Shown piece after piece: positions 54,234-64,000 of a stretch of 64,000 nt of DNA. The translations under genes and the position numbers were made by a program. The DNA is taken from positions 237,672 through 301,671 of the forward strand of contig NW_006763153.1 of assembly GCF_000264905.1 (NCBI RefSeq), read 5' to 3'. The DNA is from Stereum hirsutum FP-91666 SS1. Taxonomy: Eukaryota > Basidiomycota > Agaricomycetes > Russulales > Stereaceae. The stretch's first letter is position 1. Each line of letters begins with the position of its first letter. The notes under the pieces were generated by a model. That model made no database searches and was not told the origin of the DNA. It saw only the letters and a program-made list of their open reading frames with translations.

Positions 54234-57130
54234 TTATTGACGATGGGCAAGACAAGTAAATCTATCCAAATCGACACCAGGGGAAGAAAAAAAAGGAGTA
54301 TGAAGGATACCAAAGTCACGCTGGAGGGCAGTCAACCAAAAGACAAGCAACGACATCTCGATCTTGTGGAGTGCAGAACTATCACCGTCCTCAAGGGAGG
54401 CCACGATCTCCGGAGTAACCCTATCGACATGAAGCAGATACATCTTCTCCCCCTTCAGATGCTCATGCTTTCGCCATAATGGCTCCAGGTAGCAAGATAC
54501 GTGCCAGACCCAGTTCTTCCGGTCATCAAAGTCCTTACGCTCCCAACCACGGAGCTCAGTCTGACCTCCATACCAAACAACCTGGCAGAGTAAAGCCATC
54601 CTCTCGACGAAAGTTGAATTGTTCATGAGATGGTCAGGCAGGTTTCCAAGCAAAGGTAAATTGGTACGCTCCGGAGGCTCGCCATACTCACGCGTCAGGT
54701 CGGGGTCGATTAGCGCAAACTCATGAAGCAAAGCGACTTCAGCAAATAGGAGAGCGAGGGTGATCTTGAGCTTCTGGTCCTTCTCCCAGTCAATTACATC
54801 CACCTCACAATCACAGCTGAGCATATCCGGCAGGATGACCCGCGCTCCGTCTCCCAGTGTACGAGCCGCCTCCTTGGCACTAGTGGTAGCCTCTGTGCCG
54901 AAAAGCGGAATGAGACCCGCACACCAGTAGTGAGTAGGGTCGAAGGCGGGGAAGGATTTCTCCTTTGGCCACTGGAACCGGAATTCGGCACCGGAAGAGA
55001 TGGCACGCCATTCTTTCTTGGTGAGTGGGTGGACCGCGGGATCACGAAGGGAGAGGATAAGGAGGTCGAGAATTTCGCTACGAAACATGATCAAAAACTT
55101 CCACCGAGCCAGGATCGTTTTGGGTTTGTCGCCGCAGAGGAAAATCTCAAAAGGTGGCGTCCAAAAGGTCTGCGCAGCCTTCTTAGGCTTCAAGTTTGAG
55201 TGAGAGACGTAGATCTTGAGGTTCTCGTAGCCGTGGTATGGATGAGGAAACCAGTCGGGCAACTTGGAGCGTTTCCAAGCAGAAGCGAGGTTGGAGTTGA
55301 AAGCTTCAGGATCCTCGGGGCGATTGAGGAGCCGCATGATGTTATTGTCCCTCGGAGCCTTTCTCACCCGATTGACAGCTGAGAGCAAGTCAAAGTTAAA
55401 AATATATCAATAGACAGATAACGAAAAAGAAAACATACCATGAAGCTTCTCCAGCTGCAAGTTAGCCAGCCTCTTTTGAATGTTTTGCTTGCGGTTGAAA
55501 AGCTGGGGCGTTGGTGCTGCCGGATCGGTGCGAACAGCTACTCCTCGAGCCTCCCGTTCGAAAGCCAAACCATCCGAGCCACGAGGCGGATAGAAGATCT
55601 TGTCGAGCTTCTGCCAATCATTTCAAAAATATATACTATCAGTAAGAGCACGAAGAAAGTAAACACCCTGGCTTACTGCTTGTAGCTATGCTCTCAACCG
55701 CGACCTTATTACGCCAAGGAGACCAATCCAACTTCGGAAATGGAGGAACAGCGCGAGGAATTTCCGGAGAGATGAGATAAACTGGGGCAGTCATGTGGGC
55801 GAAGGCAAGGAAGACGTCGCTGTCAACCATAGAAAAGATGGACCCTCGTAAAGAGCGCTTGCGATGATCACAGACAGGCTTCGGATATGACTCCACATCC
55901 TGCGCCCAGAAAAGGAATGCGTTCAGCTCGACCATGGCACGCTCGTGAGCTCGCATAACCAGCATGAACTGCTCCCAGCCATAAACACCCGCCACGAGCC
56001 TGTTGAAGAACTGGAACTCTCGCTCGAGGACGAATGAAGGGAGATCGGAGTCACAGACATCACGGTTTAATGGGGTGCAATGCTCGAGGACCAGACGAAA
56101 ATATTTCGGAACCGTCTGCTTCATCGAGTTGCGCTTCTCGCGAAGCGGGCCCAGGATACTCTCGAGGGGCGACATGAGAGGCATCGACTTCATCCCCGAA
56201 CGAAGCATGCCTGCAGTCCAGAGGTTGCGCTGATTTTCGGGAAGAAGAGGTCGTCGAAGAACTTCGTGGGAGATGGGGATGTAGAGGAGCCAAGGTGCGT
56301 GGTGGTCGAATCGTTGGGGGTACAGCGAAGTGTCCTTGCGACCCCAGTAGCCATTGACGTAGATTGTGGAATCCTCGGAAGGTGGAAGAATCGGCGCGTA
56401 AGTTGTGTTGGCACAGAGAATGTTGGTCGCTTGGTCCGCATACACATAGCCTGAGTACCGAACCTCCATCGGAAGTGGAACACGGCCAGTGCTATTCGGT
56501 GGCGTGCGAGCAGGATAGCGTAAGTGGATCGGGGCGACGTTGGGGGGAATGGCAAAGGGCTGGGAGGGTATTGGTGCCTTCAGTGCAGCAGGGACAAAGT
56601 TCTCGGGGGGATCTTCGCCATAAAAGTCCCAATCCTCCATCTCCTCGTCAGTATCACTCTCGAGCGTAGCGAGCTCAAGATCCTCCGCTGTCGCTCCAGA
56701 AACCTTCAACCTCTTCAACCTCTCCTGCTTCTTGGCCTTCTTTTCGCGCTTGGAAAGCCCCCACAAAAGATAGATCGTGGCCTGCCCGACGTTGGGTTCG
56801 TTGATGGCGGTATGGTGGCGCTTCATCAGCTCCAGCTCTTCACCGGGGTGGCATGGTACGAGAGGACCATCCGGGAGGGCACGCTTGAAGTAGATGAGAA
56901 GCTCCGGCTTCAGTTTTGTTTTTGCCTTCGATATACTGGCCTCACGCTGAGCTTTCAACTCCGCGGGCCAAGACGGGTCGACAATCGTGGTGGCGATGAG
57001 CCAGGTATTCCACGTTTCGGCTATCCCAATCGATTGTTGATGAGTACAGGATGAAAACAAAAAAGAATAAACGAGATAGCTTACCATCGTAGAGTGGAGG
57101 AGTGGAAGAGCTTGAGGGAGTGGTCGACAT
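54234..57130 (-). CDS. Large protein of unknown function in the KDZ/TET block
   Basis: Exons inferred: 57130-57085, 57020-55677, 55610-55439 and 55378-54234, about 900 residues. The phase does not match between exons 2 and 3, so either that boundary is mis-placed or there is a 1-nt lesion. Parts that stand out are ELLIYFKRALPDGPLVPCHPG, YLLWGLSKREKKAKKQERLKRL (basic helix), an acidic DTDEEMEDWD region, IHLRYPARTPPN, YVYADQATNI, TIYVNGYWGRKD, and a C-terminal half rich in Trp, Phe and Leu (PDWFPHPYHGYENLKIY, FEIFLCGDKPKTILARWKF). I see no signal peptide, zinc cluster or catalytic signature I recognise. It lies 450 bp downstream of the KDZ transposase on the same strand, so it may be cargo or a co-factor of the element. 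Confidence 0.6.
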
Positions 57131-57580
57131 GACGAAGAGATACTGTGAATGTCTGATCAGTGTGATACACCAGAGCCTGTAGGGAGTTTATAATGTGCCC
57201 CTGTAGTTAAAGTATGGGACTTTACAATGTGCCCGGCTTATTACTGGCCAGTGCTGTAAAGCAACTTTATAAAGTGCAGGCCTGTATAGCGATGGCCGGG
57301 AGGCGCAGCTAAAATTTGTCAGCTGCCGGGGTCGCTTGCCTTATTGGGCTGTTGCCTGAAAACCAAGCCGATAAATCAAAGCTTGGGACTGGATTCATTG
57401 TCCGCTCCATCTAATCAGTCCGATTGATCTTTGAATAAGATGCCAGGTACCAGATTAGATTGTCGTACATCTGAGGAGATGATCTTTCAGGTGCCACTTT
57501 GACTGTCCGGGCCACATGGTCTTTGGATGCCTCCCAAAAACGGTAACAAATAGAATAAAAATAATGATAGACTTCCAGAC
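57131..57580. other. Spacer between KDZ transposase and the unknown gene
   Basis: Contains two near-repeats of TTTA-AATGTGCCC (57192 and 57231) and a GTGCCACTTTGACTGTCCGGGCCAC stretch whose GTGCCAC...GGGCCACA pattern recurs at about 61620-61730, on the other side of the transposase gene. It could be promoter or element sequence. No gene. Confidence 0.4.
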
Positions 57581-60500
57581 TTATGGTTCCTCATCCAGAA
57601 CAGAGGCTCGGCTAAGAAACACATCAGCCTCTGTTCGTACAGCTGCCCATGCAGCCTCAAATGCCGCCTGGAGACATCTATACATATCTGCATGCTCCGC
57701 AGAATACGCCATCAAACCCTCCCTTAGTTCCTCAGAAATAAGAGCATCACCATGCTCGTCACTTTCCAACCGTTCAGTATGGTTCGACCACCTCAGTGCC
57801 TCCCAAGAGAACGATTCCAGTACCCGTCTCATCTCCTCTCGGAGTAAGCGTATCTCCTCCTCCCATCGTTGCGCCCTAGCTCTCGCCTTTAACCATTCTA
57901 CACGAATGCCTGCAGAACGACGGGAAATCAGCATTGCTCTAAAATAATCAACCAATATATATATATATATATACCTTCGTTCATCTCTTCCGTTAATGTG
58001 GCACCATGTGGGCCACTCCCTGCACCATCCTCGCCAGGGACTAGCCCTCGTGTATACCACAACCATGACATGTGGCGTCTACTCTCGCCGGAGGTGATGG
58101 GGGCATCTGCATTCCGCCCTGCACCACGAATACGACGGCGCAACGCCTCCTCCTCCTCCCTCTCAATCATCGTCAGCATCCTTTCACCCAAGCCAACTAT
58201 ATCTTCGTCCACCAAGACCCTCAACCATACCTCCCAATCTCCGGGTCCCTTCAAAGACAGATATGTCTTACGTGCCGCTCGATATTCTGTTGCAGCTGAA
58301 TCGACCCTTGCCTGCACAGTGTCAAGCATCTTCTGGGCGCGGGTACTGGGGTTCTGGCCGGTAATGTTGTGGTTTTTGAAGCGGTAGAGGTAGGTTCGGA
58401 TTTGAAGTTGTCGACGAAGCTCCGACAGAGAGTCTAGCGCGGCGGCGTAACGCAAAGCTGCCTCCATTTCGGCCAGGGCTGTGTCACAATATTCATTGCG
58501 GTCTATTCGGGGAATGCTGGACGGAAGGTAGAGTTCGATTTTCTCAGGAGGGAGGGTCTGATGGTCCGAGGAGGAAGGGTTATTGGCGGGGGAAATGATG
58601 GGGGAGACTCGAGGCATCTGAACTTCTTGATTCTGGCGAAAGAGTTGTATTTGTCGAAGGAGCGCATTTCGGGACTCTAGGAGTGCAGACTTCTGATTGT
58701 CGGTCTTGGCTTTTGGTGCGGATAGTGCCACCTTTCGCCTAAGCATGCAGCGTTAGGCATGAATCGTGTATAGTATCATATCAGAACTTACTGCTCCTTC
58801 TGAATAGTGATCCCTTCGAGTAAAAACGAAGCACGTCCTCGAGGAACGGCAGCATCATTTTGTCGTTGAAGAAGGTACTCTTCCTCCTCGAAACGCCGGG
58901 TTACTGTAGCCATCGTCACTTCTAAACCACCACAAATGGGCATTAGAGAGTGTAATGGGACTGGAACAGGATAAAGCATACCTTCGCCTTCGGTATCATA
59001 GGGACTCTTCCCTGCCTTGTCCCCGACTTCCCATGCCATGACCAGCTTTCTCCACTGTTCAGTTTGACCCTTCGCCTGTGCTTTGATACTCGCGGTAAAC
59101 TCCTGGTACATATCGATATGCTCGGGAGCCTCATCCAAGGCAAACTCTAGACGGCGTCGAAGTAGAGAATCTGAAAACTGATTAGCCAAAGATACAGCGT
59201 CAGATAGAGCAAAAAGCTACTCACTCAGGCCAACAGTCTTTGTCCAATTTGAATGGCCACAGTGATCGTCCAGCGTGTCATGCCGTGATCCAGGCCCCAT
59301 CTCCTTCGTGCTCGCAGCAGCCCCGTTTGTTTCCCCCCAATTTCTCTCAATGCCCTCGCCATCCGTCTCTCCATTTCCTTGCGTAAAGGCGAGACTGTGT
59401 GGTGCATGACATGGTTTCTCATGGACGACAAGATGGAACTTGGGTACACCGTATGATACACGGATCTTCTCGCGGGGAATACGGATCGACTCAGGCATCT
59501 TCGGCATACATACGTCCCATAGTTTCTTCTTCCATTGGCAAGCGACATCGTAGGTGAGTTGTATCTCCTCGACTTCCTCCTCGGCGGCACCGCTGCAATA
59601 TATAAAGTCCATGTTGCAATATCTAGATATAAGTTTAGACGGATACTAGGACAGTTGATGCAAGATATCCCCAACTTACCGCTCTCCCTTTTGCAGATCA
59701 CCCAAACTTTGCCCACGCCAGAACGAATGCCGTGAGCATATACATGCCCCAACACCCGTGGACCGGAGTCCTTTTGAGTTGCGAGTATTTGCCTTCGCTA
59801 ACGCCTCAAATCCGGCGCATGTACATATCAGGACAGGAAAACACTCAGTGTAATTAGTAAGTGGCGAGGTGAATGTGGTGAGGGGAATATTAATGGGCAA
59901 AACACATACCTCCTCCTCGTCTACGTACTTCAGGATGTGCTTACTATACATCTCATCATCCACGAAGTATGCCAACCCAGTCAATAGCCCCGGATCTTTC
60001 CGAATGCTTGAACGTAACCGATTTTTCAGCCGAAAGTTAGCATCCATTGCGAGATGGAGCCGATATAACCACCTAAAATACTGCTTGAGACGAAGGCAGT
60101 GGAATGAATGGAGAAAAATACGATACCGATCAGAGGGCGCGACAGATCGGAATCCTTCGGGAAGGTTGACAAGAGGCCTTGGGCAAGTGGGACATTTAAC
60201 AGCAAGCTCGCCCTGGGCGGTGCCGCCAATTCCCTTCGGATCGTGGCCTCTCCCGCCACGCTTCATCATGAGAAGTGCTCGCCATAGTCGAATGATGAGC
60301 ATGAATGCCTGGGTTCGAGCCTGTGACAATCTCAGTATTGTATTACGAACGATTTAATGTATGAAACCGTACCGGAGGAGGGCGAAGACCGGTGTTATCC
60401 GTCAGTAGCTCCAATGTTCGCATAAAGTCATATCCAGTGAGTTTTCCATGGAGAGAAAGGCGGTGGAATAAGCGTAGTACAGAGAATGTGGCGCCACTTG

Positions 60501-61502
60501 CGGGCTCAAGTGGTGTGGCGGGGTAGATACCGGTGCGTAGAAGTTGGATGTAGCGATCGGGTGGAGAGGGTCCACATGAGCAGAAGTGAAGGGGAAAGGT
60601 GTGGATGCCGTTTGTGTGAATGATGGTGAATTTCTCGACCCTTGATCCGCTCGTACAAGTCCTGCCAGGAGGATGAGGACCGACCTGAACGGTGAGCCCC
60701 AGAGATCCTAGAGAAGAGCGCTGGAAGCTATATCCCGTCCATCTCTATAAAATGATAAATAAATAAACGGATCAAACATGATGAAATTTCGAACGGACCT
60801 CTATACAATGGAACGGGCTTGTGCGATGCTCCACAACTATGCAATCTGCACATAGAATCTCCCCACCAAAACAATCCATACACCGAACACAGGCAGTGGT
60901 GTCAGGTTTTTGGCACCGAGGGCATGATTTGTCCCGTTCAGATCCCCGACCCTCTGCTCGAAGCAGCTCATCCAGACAACTATCCAGCAAGGGCCGCCAA
61001 GAAGACATAGGATCGTCCTGGTCGAAATCACAGGTAATATAAATCAGTCTGCATAAAACGGACTGGTCCATGAAGATAAACTAAGACATACCGAGCTTCT
61101 GTATCTTTTACGAGTGTCACTCCCTTCAATCTGGACAACCTGCCCTAGTTGCGTGATATCGAGTAGCTCCTCGTCAACCTCCCCGTCCTCATTGAACCAA
61201 TGCCGAAAATCTTCATAGTCGTTTAGATCATAGTCATCCGAGTTGGAAGAGTGGTGGTCCCCATTGTTGGAGTGGGGGTCATTTGCAGATATATCAGGCG
61301 CCTGAGACTCAGAGGCAGCGGCTTGGGCGGCCAGCTCTTCAATGGTCAGGATCTCAACTCGAGGGAAAGCACGTCGTCCATCTGCAGATGTCTCAAACGT
61401 TACCGCAGAAGAGGAAGCAGCATGAGTACCAGGATAGCTATCTGCCAAAGGTCTGGTCCTCTTTGAATCTGGGGCTTGGCGATGAAAAGTTGCTTTGCGC
61501 AT
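57581..61502 (-). CDS. CxC2 zinc-cluster KDZ transposase (1128 aa, 10 exons)
   Basis: Ten exons splice in phase: 61502-61092, 61017-60799, 60744-60373, 60320-59910, 59843-59680, 59622-59225, 59170-58982, 58921-58792, 58738-57975 and 57909-57581. Residues 1-137 are acidic and disordered. The CxC2 cluster follows, with Cys at 169, 172, 180, 183, 186, 193 and 196 and His at 201 and 207. The KDZ region begins with CPTCP (377-380), then AMDANFRLK (Asp 427), GVGACICSRH, NMDF (Asp 531), YDVACQW (551) and GEGIERNW (Glu 615/618). The C-terminal 400 residues are helical, with GIRVEWLKARARAQRW and LLREEMRRVLES. All catalytic-type residues are present and no stop was found, so this is a plausible active DNA transposase acting in the nucleus. 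An (AT) repeat (57954-57973) lies in intron 9. Confidence 0.9.
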
Positions 61503-61770
61503 GAGCGGAACCAGCGATCAACAGAACACATCAACGCGTTGATTCTTAGACGCGTGTAGGACGGCTCCTTGCTGCCTAATCAGGCCGAGTGGCTGAAGCC
61601 CTTTGAAAGAACCTAACAAAGTGCCACTGTGGCCCAAAGCCCACATGTGGGCTAATACAAGTGGCCGAAAAAATGGACAAGTCCCAGTTTGTGGCACCTG
61701 GGCCACACAATGTTCAAGCTCACCACATCATTGGCCACACGAGAGACTCAAGAGATACAAAATAAAATTT

Positions 61771-63770
61771 CTACGAGACAAATCGGAGATAGTTCTTCAT
61801 ATCCTCCTTCAACGAGTCGAGAGTCGAATACATCCCGATACCCTCCTCAAACCTCGCCTTGCCCTCCTTCTTCATCCTGGCCCACCCTTCCGGATCCTCA
61901 GTACGAAATTGAGCCTCAGTGCGGAACTTGTAACGGTGAAACCTAAGTAAGCCGCCCGGTACATATTCCGTGAATGATTTGCGAACTTTGCCATCGACGA
62001 TTGCGGTGTTGCCATGTGCGACACAAGCGGAAGGTACGAGGATGGTGGTTCCAGGAGGGAATTGGATCACGATCTTCCACTCCCAGAGGATGAGGTGTCC
62101 ACCGAGACGGAAATTGTGCTCGCCAAGACAGTGGATAGCGCACCAAGAGAAGATCCAGTTGAGGAAGTCGTGGTGGAGATCGGTACAGACTTCGTCGCCG
62201 AGGTTGAACGTGACGGTGGGGTATACACTTTGAGGAAAAGGCCGCTGGAGATCCGGAAGCTCGCCTTCGAGCTCGATGAGGGCGTCATCAATCTGCCGAA
62301 ACAGTTTGGGGGCCGCACTCGCATAAGCAGCTGATTAAGAAAAAAGCATGAAATGAGAGAAGAGAAGACGAAGAGAGGGATAAACATACTGCTCGCATAA
62401 TGGGCGATGCGTTGGATGTCCGGATTTGCGCATAATTCTTCGGCGATTTCGACGTTCGTCGCGTTCTTCATGTCCAGGGGCATAGGATACTAGAATAAAG
62501 TTAGCAACGTAGGCAAGAACGTGGAGGAAGTGCGTACCTTCTGCCCTCCCCCGTAAGAGTAACCGGTGAATAGGGACTTGAAATTGCCTCGCCGTCCTTC
62601 GTCAGGGCGCTGAGGGGATGTGACGCGGTCACGCGCACTGTTCATGGCGGCCAGAGCGCGTGCACACGTCTCGTCCCAGGTAGGATCGCCCGGTGGCTTT
62701 CCAACGCACTTGGCGAGGATGCGCCCAGAACTATCGACCAGGCCAAAGGAGTATCTATGCAGGTTTCACGTTAGTATACAGTGTACATAGGGCAGGGCAA
62801 CATATTATTAAAATAAAATATGTTGAGGAGTAGGCAGTGAACTCCGCAAATGGATGGGGTATTTGAAACGTAGAAGGTGAAGGGCAGGAGGAAAGCGCCA
62901 ATACGAGAATGGGAAAAAAGACAGGGAAAAACTCACGTTCCATCCCATTCCTCCACCTTGAACCCGAGCTCCAGCAACTCCTCCAAACTCCAACGCCGCC
63001 GGTGGATACCAAGATTCCGAAGACCGATAAACGCGTTTTTGGAATGCTGTAACTTCGCTGCATCGCCGGCCTTGATCTTGACAGTCAGAAAGGAACCGAA
63101 CTTGCTGATGATCTTTCGATTGAACGCAAGGTGGAGGCGCTTCTGGGCTACCTGCGAATCGAACTCGGCGGTATGGCGACGTTTCGCCCGTTTCGCCTTC
63201 TTGCGGGATTGACGCGCACCGGCAACCTTCAACGCCGCATGAACGTTTGAACGCGAAGATGCAGATTGAGGCATGGAGGAAGAGGTCGGCGAGGTTGGGA
63301 ATAGGGCGGGGTTGAGAATGGATGAGTGTGAGCGCGTAAGCGGTGGCGACGTGCGAGCAGGCTGCGGAGAAGATGGACGAGCAGCCGAGGGTGGGGATGA
63401 TGGTGGAGGTGGAGGCGGAGGGGACGGCGATGGGGACGGCGATAGGGCTGGCAATGATGACGGCGAGGTGAGAAGGGGCGGTGGCGAGTCCTTGTCGATG
63501 TCGTCAGTGTCGATAGTGAGATCCGGGCGTATGTCGGCTTCGTCATTGTCGTTGGATGCTTCGTCACGCCGTCCCGCAAGCTCAAACGCACGCCCAAGGG
63601 AGAACTTGGCCGTGACGGCGATGACGTGTTCCATGGCGGCGGCGAAGGAAAAGGGCGAGTATACGGTGTTGGAGCGAGTCTGCGTTAGAGTAGATTAGTC
63701 AATGAGGAAGTGAGTATGCTGAATCGGAACATACCATGGGGCTGGTATCCCCTGTGGGGGAGGACTCCAT
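61771..63770 (-). CDS. TET/JBP-like 2-oxoglutarate/Fe(II) dioxygenase (551 aa, 5 exons)
   Basis: Exons 63770-63735, 63679-62937, 62754-62538, 62489-62390 and 62330-61771 total 552 codons in phase. Residues 1-150 are Ser/Pro/Asp-rich with long Pro runs. A basic RQSRKKAKRAKRRH stretch (nuclear signal) follows, then the family's pre-barrel region with LVDSSGRILAKCVGKPP and RGNFKSLFTGYSYGGGQ. The catalytic barrel is TFNLGDEVCTDLHHDFLNW (iron ligands His 418 and Asp 420), GGHLILWEWKIVIQFPPG, SACVAHGNT (His 471) and RKSFTEYVPGGLLRF (Arg 482, 2-oxoglutarate). All ligands are kept, so it should be active. Enzymes of this family oxidise 5-methylcytosine or thymine in DNA. The family is known to be linked with KDZ transposons in basidiomycetes, and here the KDZ gene starts 270 bp downstream on the same strand. 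More 5' exons may exist upstream of 63770. Confidence 0.85.
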
Positions 63771-63968
63771 GTCAGGGCGATTTGTGGCGGGATCCTGTGG
63801 GTACAATGGTTAGACAAGCTCTGGATGAACGATGCACGAAAACAAAAAACGAATCCGCGCTACACTTCGAGGGCCGCGACCTACCCCGGCGAAGCGACGC
63901 AGATGACATGAAAAAAGAAGAAAAAATGATCAAATACATGAACGGTGGTGAAGAAAGAAGAAAAGATA

Positions 63969-63970
<2 letters not shown>

Positions 63971-64000
<30 letters not shown>
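63971..64000. other. A homopolymer at the window end
   Basis: About thirty A residues close the window after an A/G-rich 80 bp. It may be a real A-tract, an element tail or an assembly edge. Confidence 0.5.

Noticed and set aside
1..64000. CRISPR arrays, bacterial operons, rRNA genes
   Set aside because: None seen. Intron-rich genes and element types show eukaryotic nuclear DNA, and no direct-repeat/spacer pattern exists apart from the described module arrays.

Overview
The window is nuclear DNA of a filamentous basidiomycete, most likely an agaricomycete. Genes are split by many 50-75 nt introns with GTRNGT donors. It also carries families that are typical of, or expanded in, mushrooms: CxC2-KDZ transposases, fungal TET/JBP-like dioxygenases, short Zn2Cys6 regulators and F-box proteins. 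It reads as an accessory, decaying region. Intact genes sit among truncated genes, several transposon classes and repeat arrays.

Layout. 0-6.5 kb: a broken coiled-coil gene, then nothing convincing. 6.5-8.3 kb: a 72-aa secreted protein with a TATA box, then a 240-aa Zn2Cys6/leucine-zipper regulator on the minus strand. 8.8-10.8 kb: a divergent pair, an unknown basic protein (-) and a small F-box protein (+). 13.7-15.4 kb: a tandem array of about ten 173-bp modules. 16.0-17.4 kb: a foldback element beside a dead ribosomal protein eL8 gene. 19.2-21.2 kb: a regulator with a C-terminal zinc cluster. 23.4-25.3 kb: an APH-like kinase (+) and a conserved 177-aa protein (-). 25.5-27.4 kb: a hydantoinase/oxoprolinase pseudogene. 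27.6-31.3 kb: a long Zn2Cys6 regulator (-) with a probable frameshift. 31.8-33.6 kb: a carboxylesterase pseudogene (-) split by a 425-bp MITE. 33.6-39.6 kb: a second array of the 173-bp modules, including a 1.5-kb segmental duplication. 40.2 kb: a 144-aa hypothetical gene. 43.1-51.2 kb: a partial copy of the 27.6-31.3 kb regulator next to an HSF-type gene fragment. The HSF fragment is split by a 6.28-kb Ty1/copia element whose integrase is itself split by a 265-bp MITE. 53-64 kb: a co-oriented minus-strand block with a TET/JBP-like dioxygenase (551 aa), a CxC2-KDZ transposase (1128 aa), a large protein of unknown function and a dioxygenase-like fragment.

The two findings I rate highest are the 53-64 kb block and the 173-bp module arrays. 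In the block, the dioxygenase and transposase splice into complete frames, which looks like a live KDZ element travelling with a predicted DNA-base-oxidising enzyme and an unknown partner. The arrays alternate intron-like stretches carrying donor sites with open stretches of about 34 codons, and occur in two places 18 kb apart. All exon boundaries were placed by eye from frame, phase and GT/AG signals; no database search was possible.
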